The notes under the pieces: generated by a model | What the model saw: only the letters and a program-made list of their open reading frames with translations | Databases searched by the model: none | Told to the model about the DNA's origin: nothing | NCBI GenBank assembly: GCA_963838835.1 | Contig: CAWITA010000035.1 | Location: forward strand, 62,001 to 126,000 | DNA from: Bog-473 sp963838835 | GTDB taxonomy: Bacteria; Actinomycetota; Acidimicrobiia; Acidimicrobiales; RAAP-2 | Reading direction: 5' to 3' | Length of the DNA stretch: 64,000 nt | Part shown: positions 55,109 to 63,581 of the stretch, in pieces | Layout of the letters: the number at the start of each line of letters is the position of its first letter | How positions within the stretch are numbered: position 1 is the stretch's first letter | Translations under genes and position numbers: made by a program

Positions 55109-55338
55109 TTGACGAGCGCGTCGTACGCTCCCATCGCGACCACGCAGAACCCCTATGACATCGACTGGGCCGAGGTAGCCGCCAGGGCCAAGGCCGATCT
55201 CGTGACGAGCCGGTCGCGCGCTTCAGCGACCGCTTTCGGATGATCGTGATGGTCGCCGCAGACGCGCTCCGCTCAGGCGCGTTCCAACCGGTCGATACCA
55301 AGGGCCTCCGATTCGAGGAGCCGACGCCAGGCCCCTAA
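55109..55338 (+). CDS. Possible small gene with one frame break
   Basis: From TTG 55109 one frame reads NPYDIDWAEVAARAKADLV. A one-base slip near 55203 leads to DEPVARFSDRFRMIVMVAAD and ALRSGAFQPVDTKGLRFEEP, ending at TAA 55338. The composition is protein-like in both halves, but I recognise no family and the start is weak. It may be a real small protein or chance. Confidence 0.25.
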
Positions 55339-55395
55339 CGACGCCCCGGCGGGCGGGGCACCCGGCAAGTACCAAAAGATACTCGCGACCGGTGG

Positions 55396-56725
55396 TCAAG
55401 CCTCCACGGCGAAGAGCCGCCACTCGTCGGGCACTCCTTCAAGACGCGCGTTCCGCGCTCAGCAACTCCGATGTTTGAGCCGACGAGGTGGAGCTTCACC
55501 GCCTCTGAGACGAGAACCTCTCCGGGGCCTGCCAAGTCACAGATGCGCTTGGCGATGGTGACCGCTAGCCCAACCACATCGTCGGGTCGAACTTCGGCCT
55601 CGCCAATATGGACACCAGCCCGGACCTCCAACCCCATGGTCTTCGTCCCGGACACGATCTCCATCGCCGCGTGTACAGCCCGAGTGGTGGCGTCAAACGT
55701 GGCGAGAAAGCCGTCGCCGATGGTCTTGATCTCACGACCTCGGTAGCGCCCAAGAGTGGCTCGGACCATGGCGTCGTGGTCGTCGCTGAGCGCGGTCCAC
55801 TTCCGGTGTCCCATGCGAGCGGCCTGCTCGGTCGATGAGACGATGTCGGTGAACAAGATGGTGGCCGTGACAACGTCACCCTCGGGGGCTTCGTGGTGGC
55901 CGGTCAGGAACTCCTCCACCTCGTCCATGAGGGTATCGGTGTCACCCGCGAAGAAGAGATGGTCCGCTCCGGGCAGCTCGACGTACTTGGCTCCGGGGAT
56001 GTGCTCGGCCACATAGCGACCTGCCTCGGCCTTCACGTATTGATCGGCTTCTCGGTGCAAGACGAGCGTGGGCACTGCGATGGTGGGCAGCAGCGCACGC
56101 ACGTCTCGCGAGAAGCCGTAACGCAGCGACTGAGTGTTCTGCTCGGGTGAGAGGACGAGGCGCTGCCACCTCGCGAATCGCACACGGAATCCTTCGTCAT
56201 GAGCGTGACTGGGAGCGATGAGGTCCATGGATTCATCGGTCCCCCAGGTCCTGCTACGCATGGTGGCGAACGCCTCAAGCTCCACGGGCGTGAATCCCAA
56301 GGGGTAGTCGTCCTCTCGGAGGTAGTGAGCGAAGGAGTTGAAGAGGATCAAGGCCGTGACCCGGTCGGGATGGGTGGCGGCATAGCGGATGGCGGTCGGA
56401 CCGGCAACGTCGACGCCGAGGAGGACGACCCCCTCACATCCGGCTGCGTCGAGGACCGACGTGACGGCGGCATCGGTGATCTCCTCCGTGAAAGCGCCGA
56501 GACTTCCGCCCGAGGCTCCGACGCCCCTCGGTTCGCGCAAGATGACGCGACTGAAGCGACGAAGGCGCTTGGCGCAGCGGACGAATCCGGGCTCATCCAC
56601 AACAGGTCGATAGGCGTCCCGTATCCCGCCAGTACAAGGTCCGTTGGTCCTTCGCCGAAGACCTGGTGGGCGATGCTCACCCCGTCGGGTGTCTTCGCAT
56701 ACCTTGTGTCGGGTCGCTCGTCCAT
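55396..56725 (-). CDS. Alpha/beta hydrolase fused to a class III adenylate/guanylate cyclase, two frame breaks
   Basis: About 440 aa when joined, from ATG 56725 (MDERPDTRYAKTPDGVSIAH). The hydrolase part has ILREPRGVGASGG, VVLLGVDVAGPTAIRYAATH and a late PGADHLFFAGD. The cyclase domain starts at ATILFTDIVSSTEQAARMGH (metal Asp), with REIKTIGDGFLATFDAT (second metal Asp) and VHIGEAEVRPDDVVGLAVTI. It would make cAMP in response to something the hydrolase-like part binds. Slips lie near 56600 and 55440; fixing the latter gives the family end VPDEWRLFAVEA at TGA 55396. The nucleophile elbow reads GVDVAG, with no Ser, so the hydrolase part is probably a sensor. Confidence 0.75.
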
Positions 56726-56891
56726 GTCATCCCCTTCGACACCCTCAGTCTTGCGCTCGGTGCCGAGGTGCGCCGCGACGGACGGGCCTTGTGAAGTGAA
56801 GCCGCCCTGCACCCATGAGGCTAAACCGTCCTACCTACCCGCAGGCGGGGATGCTAACGAAGTAGGTATTGGACGGTGTTCGGTTGGCCGG

Positions 56892-57241
56892 TCAACTCCC
56901 GACTGCGAGCAGTCGCCAGGCACCTGGCACGCCTTTGAGTTCGTGTTCACCACGGTCCTCGAACTCGATCCCTGATCCAGCAACGAGGTCGCACACCGTG
57001 CGCGATACCAGGACCTCGCTTGCATCAGCGGCGGCAGCTACCCGGGCTCCGATGTAGGCGGCGATGTCTCCCCATAGTTGCCAGGAAGCTCGATCTCACC
57101 GCTATGGAGCCCAGCACGGATCTCGATCCCAGCAGGGCGCAGTTCATCCCAGATGGATCGAGCGCAACGAAGGACGAACCCTGGTCCGTTGAAGATGGCC
57201 AGTATGCCATCGCCGGCGGACTTCACCCCTCTTCCCCGAAA
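56892..57241 (-). pseudogene. Truncated second adenylate cyclase, C-terminal half only
   Basis: Minus-strand reading FRGRGVKSAGDGILAIFNGP, IEIRAGLHSGEIELPG and then, after one slip near 57080, YGDIAAYIGARVAAAADASE and EHELKGVPGAWRLLAVGS up to TGA 56892. An in-frame TGA lies directly before FRGRG, and the first half of the catalytic domain is absent. It parallels the upstream cyclase domain, so it looks like a partial duplication or a paralogue cut by a rearrangement. Confidence 0.75.
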
Positions 57242-57290
57242 TCAAGCCAGCGCCGGCCTGATCGTCAAGAAGACTCGTTCAGATACGCCT

Positions 57291-59225
57291 CTAGAAGGGC
57301 GCGGCCACACCGACGATTGGCGCGTTGAGCGCCTGGCCGCCCATCGACCCTTCGAAGGTGGCGTCGCCAAAGCTGAAGATCCCGCCGTCGCTCGCCACCT
57401 CCCAATAGCCGGCCCCGTCGGCGGTGCTGGTCATGCCGACGATGGGTTTGTTGAGCGGCTGGCCACCCATCGAGCCGTCGAAGGTGGCGTCGCCGAAGCC
57501 GAAGATCCCGCCGTCGCTGGCCACCTCCCAGTAGCCCCGGCCGTCCGGAGTGGCAGCTAGGCCAACGATCGGCGCATTCAGCGGTTCGCCACCCATGGAG
57601 CCGTAGAACTGCGCGTCGCCGTAACTGAAGATCCCGCCGTCGCTGGCCACCTCCCAGTAGCCCCCGCCGTCCGGAGTGGAAGCCATCGCGACGATTGGCT
57701 TGCTGAGCGGCTGACCACCCCTCGACCCGTAGAAAGTCGCGTCACCAAAGCTGAAGATCCCGCCGTCGCTGGCCACCTCCCAGTAGCCTCCCCCGTCGGC
57801 GGTGCGGGCCATGCCAACGATGGGCTTGTTGAGCGGCTGGCCGCCCATCGACCCGTAGAAGGTCGCGTCGCCGAAGTTGAAGATCCCACCGTCACTCGCC
57901 ACCTCCCAATAGCCGTTCCCGTCGGCGTTGCTGGCCATACCGACGATGGGCTTGTTGAGCGGCTGGCCGCCCATCGACCCGTAGAAAGTCGCGTCGCCGA
58001 AGTTGAAGATCCCACCGTCACTCGCCACCTCCCAATAGCCGAACGCACTCCAACGTTCGGTCAACGTCTGCGATGTTCCCCCGTTACCACTCGCCGCCGA
58101 GCCGACTGCCCAGCAGGTCGAGATCGAGGGACACACAACACCACCAAGGTTTGTCTGGAACGAGCTGAGTGCGGTCGCGACCGCTGACCACCCACTCCCG
58201 TTCCAGTGCTCGGACAGAGCGTGTCCGACGCCGGCATCAAAATATGTGCCCACGGCCCAACAGTCGTCAGAGCCGACACACGACACGTCCACGAGATAGT
58301 TGTTCTGTGTCGAAGTGATATCTCCCGTCGTGACCATAGACCACGCCGTGCCATTCCAGTGCTCGGCCAGCGTCTGCTGGACCCCACCTACTCCACTGTC
58401 AGCAAAGCCCACGGCCCAACAGTCCGAGCTCGCGATGCATGTCACACCCGACAATCCATTCTGCTCGGACGGGCTCGAGTCTGATGTGTCGACGATGGAC
58501 CATGCCGTTCCGTTCCAGTGTTCTGCCAACGTCTGTTCGGTCCCATTGATTGCACCGTCGCCCACCGCCCAACAATCCGATGCGCTCGCACAGGCAACGG
58601 TTCCCAGTTCATTCTCTTGGGAGGGACTGGTGTCAGGAGTGTCCACGACGAGCCACGCAGTTCCGTTCCAGTGTTCGGCCAGGGTCTGTCCCCCGGCGTG
58701 CCCGACCGTCCAGCAGTTTGAGCTGCTCACGCAATTGACGCCACCGAGGATGCTTACCGAACTCGGGTTCGGCGTGGTGATGATGGACCACGCACTTCCG
58801 TTCCAATGTTCGGCCAAAGTCTGGTCGTTCGTACTCGTGCCATTCCCCAACCCCGTCGCCCAGCAATCCACACTGCTGACACAGTCGACACCGCTGAGCA
58901 CGTTCAAGGTCGACGCGCTGGGATTCGGAGTTTGAACGATAGACCACGCACTTCCGTTCCAGTGCTCGGCGAGCGTCGTCGAGTTGTAGGACCCGATTCC
59001 AACCGACCCGACCGCCCAGCAGTCCGAGGCACTCACGCAGCTGACACGGTCAAGGCTGTTGAGCTGTGACGGGTTGGTATTGGCTGAGGGGACGATGGTC
59101 CATCCACTGCCGGCGGCGCCTGCTGGCGCGGCGATCAGCAGAAGAACGCTGAGAACGAGACCGGCTGTTACGGCGAGCGCCCATCGAAGGCGGCGGTTCA
59201 GTCCAACGGACAGTGTGTGCAGCAC
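57291..59225 (-). CDS. Surface protein: seven CxxxxxCWAVG repeats plus six GYWEVASDGG repeats
   Basis: 644 aa from GTG 59225, nine bases after AGGAGG. Signal peptide WALAVTAGLVLSVLLLIAAPAGAA. Residues about 45-390 hold seven units of about 47 aa with two cysteines each (VSCVSASDCWAVG...TLAEHWNGSAWSIV), consistent with a seven-bladed propeller stapled by disulfides. Residues about 395-640 are six near-identical 42-aa units, GYWEVASDGGIFNFGDATFY... . The second type is frequent in acidimicrobial secreted proteins. No catalytic residues or anchor are seen, so an adhesin or polymer-binding role is plausible. A tRNA-like repeat (59334-59483) lies in its upstream region. Confidence 0.8.
   Translation of the reverse strand: MLHTLSVGLNRRLRWALAVTAGLVLSVLLLIAAPAGAAGSGWTIVPSANTNPSQLNSLDRVSCVSASDCWAVGSVGIGSYNSTTLAEHWNGSAWSIVQTPNPSASTLNVLSGVDCVSSVDCWATGLGNGTSTNDQTLAEHWNGSAWSIITTPNPSSVSILGGVNCVSSSNCWTVGHAGGQTLAEHWNGTAWLVVDTPDTSPSQENELGTVACASASDCWAVGDGAINGTEQTLAEHWNGTAWSIVDTSDSSPSEQNGLSGVTCIASSDCWAVGFADSGVGGVQQTLAEHWNGTAWSMVTTGDITSTQNNYLVDVSCVGSDDCWAVGTYFDAGVGHALSEHWNGSGWSAVATALSSFQTNLGGVVCPSISTCWAVGSAASGNGGTSQTLTERWSAFGYWEVASDGGIFNFGDATFYGSMGGQPLNKPIVGMASNADGNGYWEVASDGGIFNFGDATFYGSMGGQPLNKPIVGMARTADGGGYWEVASDGGIFSFGDATFYGSRGGQPLSKPIVAMASTPDGGGYWEVASDGGIFSYGDAQFYGSMGGEPLNAPIVGLAATPDGRGYWEVASDGGIFGFGDATFDGSMGGQPLNKPIVGMTSTADGAGYWEVASDGGIFSFGDATFEGSMGGQALNAPIVGVAAPF
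57294..58050 (-). repeat. Six 126-bp coding repeats
   Basis: Tandem copies of a 42-codon unit (GYWEVASDGGIF..GDATFYGSMGGQPLNKPIVGM). The first two copies are nearly identical at DNA level, so slippage or recombination could change copy number. Short-read assembly may have collapsed units. Confidence 0.85.
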
Positions 59226-59333
59226 TGCGGGCCTCCTCGTTGGCCTTGCTACCCGATCGGCGCTTCGTTGACCAAGCAATCCCGAATAGTTTGCAAGAAA
59301 CCTGGCGGCTGGTCGAACGTGACCAGCTTTTGA

Positions 59334-59483
59334 GCGGAAAAGACTCGAACTTGTCAACCTAGCGGGCTCCCCGAGCAGGATGAGTACCTGCACCCGCTCG
59401 AATAATCCCAGCTAGATCGGCATGTGTTCCTACCGCTCATGACCCCAAATCGCCGATCGTTCGCGCACGGATCGCGCACGAAC
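59334..59483. repeat. tRNA-like direct repeat, left copy
   Basis: About 150 bp matching 63381-63540 in the same orientation. Shared blocks are TCAACCTAGCGGGC, GAGTACC, TAATCCCAGCTAGA and a closing hairpin (GTTCG..CGAAC, 59459-59483). On the minus strand it shows a T-arm-like AAGTTCGAGTCTT and a perfect anticodon-arm-like GCAGG-TACTCAT-CCTGC, enclosed by GCGGG/CCCGC. It lacks an acceptor stem that pairs, so it is not a functional tRNA gene. It may be a degenerate attachment site or a structured RNA. Confidence 0.6.
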
Positions 59484-59490
59484 TGAGTCG

Positions 59491-59963
59491 GACACGCTCG
59501 ACTTGTGATTGGTCCATCCTGAGACCGCCATTCGGCCCATTATCCAAGGCAATCGGCGATGTCTAGTGGCTGTTCAATTTGACTCGTGGACCAAATGTTT
59601 ACGCCACGCGCCGCTCGCAAATGACCCAAGGAGATATGACAATACCGGCGGGTCACCCACTGCCATGGTGACATCTTGACGCCGATCGAGGCGAGATGGT
59701 GAGGCTGCAGGGATCGGCCCACTGAGTGGCCCACGAGGCTCAAGATGGTGACTGAACCATGGAACCATTCAAAAGGAATTTCCGTTCGTTGCCAGCGGCA
59801 ACCGTACGGGCGACACGTTCCAGCAGCCTTCTCGTCGGGACGCTTGTCTCACCACGATCAGACACGGGGACAGCCAAGGGGCGGATGTCTAGCTCCGGCT
59901 GCCCTACCGGAGCCCTGGCAGCTTGATCGGGAACTTTTGGTCCCGTTCGGGCAATATCGCCTC
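59491..59963. other. Intergenic region upstream of the sigma factor gene
   Basis: 473 bp without a supported gene. Contains a 7-bp-stem hairpin GCTCCGG..CCGGAGC at 59892-59913, about 50 bp before the sigma start. GGGAAC at 59931-59936 resembles an ECF -35 element, but no matching -10 box stands at the right distance. Confidence 0.45.
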
Positions 59964-60605
59964 ATGAGCGACACGGGGGCGTCAGAGAGCACTGCGACGG
60001 ATGCCGCCCTCATCAGCCAATCCCTCGTCGACCCAGAGTGTTTCTCCTTCATCGTCGAGCGCCACGCCACCTCGATCTTTCGCTACCTGACCAGCCGTGT
60101 TGGCCGCTCTTCTTCCGACGACTTGCTCGCCGACGTGTTCGAGGCAGCCTTTCGAGCACGTCACCGCTACGAAACACGCTACGACAACGCGCTTCCGTGG
60201 CTCCTCGGCATCGCGACCAATGTCATTCGCCACCACCGCCGATCTGAGACACGGCACACGTCCATGGTGCGGCGGTTCACCCAGCTCCATGGACGCAGCC
60301 AAGAGCCATCAGAGGCGGTGGATACGGTCGTTGCCAGCGCCGAACTGAACGATCAGATGCACCAGGTTCGGCGCGCCCTGACTGCCCTTGATGAAAAGCA
60401 CTGCGAGGTCCTGGTGCTCTCGGCTGGGCTGGGTCTCGGCTATGAGGATATCGCCCGTGCCCTCGGCATCAGGGTCGGCACCGTGCGTTCGCGCCTGTCT
60501 CGAGCCAGACGAAAACTGCGGGAACTTCTAGCGCCCGACGGGCAATACAGCACGTATGTCGAGTCAGAACAGCGAAAACGAGTTGCAGGAGAATGGCCCA
60601 AGTGA
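59964..60605 (+). CDS. ECF-type RNA polymerase sigma factor
   Basis: 213 aa. Region 2 at about 20-90 (FSFIVERHATSIFRYLTSRV, DDLLADVFEAAFRARHRYET, LPWLLGIATNVIRHHRR). Region 4 at about 125-190 (RRALTALDEKHCEVLVLSAG, then GIRVGTVRSRLSRARRKLRE, the -35 recognition helix). It redirects RNA polymerase to a small regulon. The gene overlaps the following membrane protein gene, the usual arrangement of an ECF sigma with its regulator. ATG 59964 is chosen because similarity begins soon after it. Confidence 0.88.
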   Translation: MSDTGASESTATDAALISQSLVDPECFSFIVERHATSIFRYLTSRVGRSSSDDLLADVFEAAFRARHRYETRYDNALPWLLGIATNVIRHHRRSETRHTSMVRRFTQLHGRSQEPSEAVDTVVASAELNDQMHQVRRALTALDEKHCEVLVLSAGLGLGYEDIARALGIRVGTVRSRLSRARRKLRELLAPDGQYSTYVESEQRKRVAGEWPK

Positions 60606-62695
60606 GTGACGAGATGGAAGAAGTTCGCCGATACGTCGACGGCATCGACCCTCCCGATGTTCGCACCATGGCGACGGTTGCGGGTCGCCTTAGCTCCACC
60701 ATGGCGGCGAGAGGATCCGACCCGGCTCGCCCAGGGGCACGACTCAATCATGCTGTTCGCTGGGCGCTCGCTCTCTTGATTGCACTCGCCGTGGGTGTTG
60801 CACTTCTTCTGCCGAGTCTCGGTCACCGAACCCCAAGTCACGTCGGTAAAGCACGCGTGGGAGATCACTTGACCCAGCTTGTCGTTGATGATGTCAGCGT
60901 CACCGTGGCCTCGGGCAGCTACGACATGACCTTCACCGACACCACGACGCCCTCGACCACATGTCTTGGAACGGGGACGGGATCGGCGACACCTTGCGCG
61001 GTGGGTTCCCCGTTGAATCTCTCGTCGATATCCGGTCACGGTACGGTCGACACCAACCCCTTTGCCATGGTGACCGTGAGCGACGTCGGTTCACTCGGGA
61101 TGATCTCGCTCTACGACAACGGCACAAATGTCTGGGAGGTCGGCGGAGGCGACTATGGGCTCTCCGCGCCGGGCCAAGCAGGGCCAGGCGCACCGCTTTC
61201 GGGCTACGCAGGCTCGGTTGAGGGAACGGTCGGTCAGGTGGCAGGGGCACTCGATATGCAGGGACTGGCCAGTGGCACGGGCTATCTCGACCTCGAAGCC
61301 CAAGAGATCCAAGGGGCACGGCCAGCAGGGACCGGCAGTGTCGACGGAGTGCCCGTGACTATCTACAAGTTGTCCCAGAGCGGGCTCGAAGACCCCAACA
61401 TCAGCGGTCTCACCCCGCAGCAGGCACAAACCATACGCGCCGCGGACACCATTATCGAGAGCAGCGGGTTCGCCGGGAAGACGACGTGGGTCTCGGTTGA
61501 CAACGAGGGTTACATCCGAGAACAAAAGACCGTGTACACGCTCCCCGACGGCTCGACCGTGACCGCAGACACGGTCTTGTCGAACTTCGGTTGTGCCGGA
61601 ACGGTTCTTATGCCCGGACAGCAAGGTTCAAGCACGCCGCCGGCAGGATGCGTCAGTCCCGACCACGCCACCGGGGGGAGCAACGTTTCGCCTACTTCGA
61701 GGAACTCCTCTAGTGCGTCGAGTACGACCACAACGCCGACCACCGCGCCAAGCAGTACGGCGACCACCACATTGGGCACTTCCGCGTTGGCTCCCCAACG
61801 CCCGACGGCCTTGGCGATTGGTCCCGATGGCAACCTCTATGTCGCCGACCAGACCCGTGACCAGATACTCCAACGTCTGCCCGACGGCACCTTCATGGTG
61901 GTGGCAGGCACCGGGCGAGAGGGTTACGCAGGGGACGGCGGTCCAGCTGTCAAAGCAGAGCTAGATCGACCCGACGGGATGGCCTTTGCAGCCGACGGGA
62001 CCCTCTACTTCGCCGACGAGGGAAATGGACGAGTACGGGCCATCACGCCGAACGGCAACATCACGACGGTCGTCGGGAGCGGAGGCTCTACAACCAGTGG
62101 GGTCGTCTCGGACGGCACCCCCGCCCTCCACGCCGACGTGCAGCCCAACGACGTGGCCCTCGGTCCCGGCGGGCAGCTCTACATCTCGACGGGTGAACAA
62201 GTCCTGCGCCTCAATGCTGACGGGACCCTGGCCGTAATAGTCGGCCCGAACAGTCTCGACGAAGCCACTGCCGACGGCGTGGACGGGGTCGCGTTTGACG
62301 CCGCAGGCAACCTGTACTTCTTTGGGTTCGGCTCGAAGACAGTCTTCGTCGTCCAACCCTCGGGTGCGCTCACAGAACCCTATGGCGAACAGACCATCTA
62401 CCCTCATGGCGACGGTGGTCTTGCTACTTCACCCAACGGAGAGGTCATCGTCATGGGTGAACAGTCCGTCGTGCGGCTGTTGCCAACCAGCCAACAGCCA
62501 ATCATCTCCTTTTACCCAGGCCTCTTTGACGGCATCAGGGGATTCTCACCAAACGGCGTCGCGGTTGGCCCCGACGGCACGATCTACGTCGACACCTACT
62601 ACGGAAATGGCTTCACCGACAGGTCAGCGATCATCTCGATCAGTCCCAATGGTGTGTCGTCTCAGGTGTTGTGGGAGGCTCCGATAGGCCAATAG
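60602..62695 (+). CDS. Membrane-anchored NHL-repeat protein, possible regulator of the adjacent sigma factor
   Basis: 697 aa from GTG 60602, ten bases after AGGAG; ATG 60593 is an alternative. A cytoplasmic N-terminus of about 55 residues (MEEVRRYVDGIDPPDVRTMA), one transmembrane helix (RWALALLIALAVGVALLLPS), then a large external part: a 300-residue region, a Ser/Thr-rich linker (TSRNSSSASSTTTTPTTAPS) and an NHL propeller (GPDGNLYVADQTRDQILQRL, TGREGYAGDGGPAVKAELDR, DGTLYFADEGNGRVRAITPN). The layout matches a trans-membrane anti-sigma that senses something outside. No zinc HxxxCxxC motif is present in the cytoplasmic part, so an anti-sigma role is inferred from context only. Confidence 0.7.
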   Translation: MSDEMEEVRRYVDGIDPPDVRTMATVAGRLSSTMAARGSDPARPGARLNHAVRWALALLIALAVGVALLLPSLGHRTPSHVGKARVGDHLTQLVVDDVSVTVASGSYDMTFTDTTTPSTTCLGTGTGSATPCAVGSPLNLSSISGHGTVDTNPFAMVTVSDVGSLGMISLYDNGTNVWEVGGGDYGLSAPGQAGPGAPLSGYAGSVEGTVGQVAGALDMQGLASGTGYLDLEAQEIQGARPAGTGSVDGVPVTIYKLSQSGLEDPNISGLTPQQAQTIRAADTIIESSGFAGKTTWVSVDNEGYIREQKTVYTLPDGSTVTADTVLSNFGCAGTVLMPGQQGSSTPPAGCVSPDHATGGSNVSPTSRNSSSASSTTTTPTTAPSSTATTTLGTSALAPQRPTALAIGPDGNLYVADQTRDQILQRLPDGTFMVVAGTGREGYAGDGGPAVKAELDRPDGMAFAADGTLYFADEGNGRVRAITPNGNITTVVGSGGSTTSGVVSDGTPALHADVQPNDVALGPGGQLYISTGEQVLRLNADGTLAVIVGPNSLDEATADGVDGVAFDAAGNLYFFGFGSKTVFVVQPSGALTEPYGEQTIYPHGDGGLATSPNGEVIVMGEQSVVRLLPTSQQPIISFYPGLFDGIRGFSPNGVAVGPDGTIYVDTYYGNGFTDRSAIISISPNGVSSQVLWEAPIGQ

Positions 62696-62887
62696 AGACA
62701 GCCGCCTCGGACCAGCGAAGTGCAGGCACTATCTCAGGCGATGCCCGAACACCTGAAAGCAGCTGTCGTGCGCGCGTGCTTTTCGGTTCGGCGAAACGAG
62801 ATTCTACGCCTTGTCGTTGTGATGTGAACCTCCATCGGGTGCACCATTTCCATCTAGCGACAACTCGAGGAGTGTCCCGGTCATACG
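62696..62887. other. Intergenic region before the integrase remnant
   Basis: 192 bp with no recognisable gene; GC is lower than average. Possibly decayed upstream part of the recombinase. Confidence 0.4.
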
Positions 62888-63350
62888 GACCTGAAGTACC
62901 ACAAGACGAAGAATCAGGAAACGGTGACGACTCAGCTGTCTCCCTGGATCATGGCTTTCGTCCGAGACCACATGGAGCGTTTCGTTGGGTCGGAATCGAG
63001 CGCAACACTATTTCCAGCGGCCAACGTGCAGCCCATACGTCCTGGCTCGTTCTGCCGCTATCGGACTCGGGCGCGCAGAGAAACGAGCTGATGAAGCATC
63101 ACTGTCACGACCCGCGCGACTACGAGGGGACAATGCTCGGATCAACCGCTGCCAGCGTCGCGGCAAACAAGAGACGTGGCGCTGGCGATCGAACGCCATG
63201 CCATTGCGCTACCAGCAGGCCACTCCGGAGCGTAACCGCTACCTCGCCAATGCAACCGCTCAGTTCGTACGCCTGCCGACCGACTCCACGGCTGATGAGA
63301 TGGCGCCCAGATCCGCTGCCGACAAGACCGTTCACGCTGACCGCGCCTGA
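62888..63350 (+). pseudogene. Dead tyrosine recombinase (phage-type integrase), C-terminal half
   Basis: Catalytic-domain pieces lie in order in three different frames. First, TTQLSPWIMAFVRDHMERFV, ESSATLFPA and IRPGSFCRYR (62888-63091, ends in TGA). Second, CHDPRDYEGTMLGSTAAS (from 63103), which equals the HDLRHxxxT box with its second His lost. Third, GDRTP and then AMPLRYQQATPERNRYLANA, which keeps the Tyr of the RYQHAT box, ending at TGA 63350. At least two frame changes plus a lost catalytic residue mean it is inactive. It ends about 30 bp before the tRNA-like repeat, the usual layout of an integrase beside its attachment site. Confidence 0.7.
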
Positions 63351-63380
63351 CCAGCACAACGACGGCGAATGCATGCTCCG

Positions 63381-63540
63381 GGAGAGAGACTCGAACTCTC
63401 AACCTAGCGGGCCCCCACGAGGGATCCGAGTACCAGCACTCTCTCGAGTAATCCCAGCTAGACAGCCATGTGGTCGTACCGCCGATAACCGCTTATGACC
63501 CCCGCATTTACGGATGCTTCGCGCGGATCACGCGCGAAGC
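63381..63540. repeat. tRNA-like direct repeat, right copy
   Basis: Partner of 59334-59483. On the minus strand it has a perfect T-arm GAGAG-TTCGAGT-CTCTC followed by TCCCGGA. At its right end stands a 10-bp perfect hairpin GCTTCGCGCG-GATCA-CGCGCGAAGC (63516-63540). Read forward, its frame gives RERDSNSQPSG, the typical translation of an antisense tRNA T-arm. No complete cloverleaf can be drawn because the 5' acceptor strand does not pair. Confidence 0.6.
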
Positions 63541-63581
63541 TTGACATCTCTCAAGCAAGTCCAGTCAGCCGGGGGGTTGGT

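Noticed and set aside
62671..63498. A 275-aa plus-strand open frame read as a protein
   Set aside because: It runs through the integrase remnant in the wrong frame and through the tRNA-like repeat (RERDSNSQPSG), so it is a chance frame.
63381..63540. A functional tRNA gene
   Set aside because: The T-arm is good, but no 5' acceptor strand pairs with TCCCGGA and the anticodon arm is broken in this copy.
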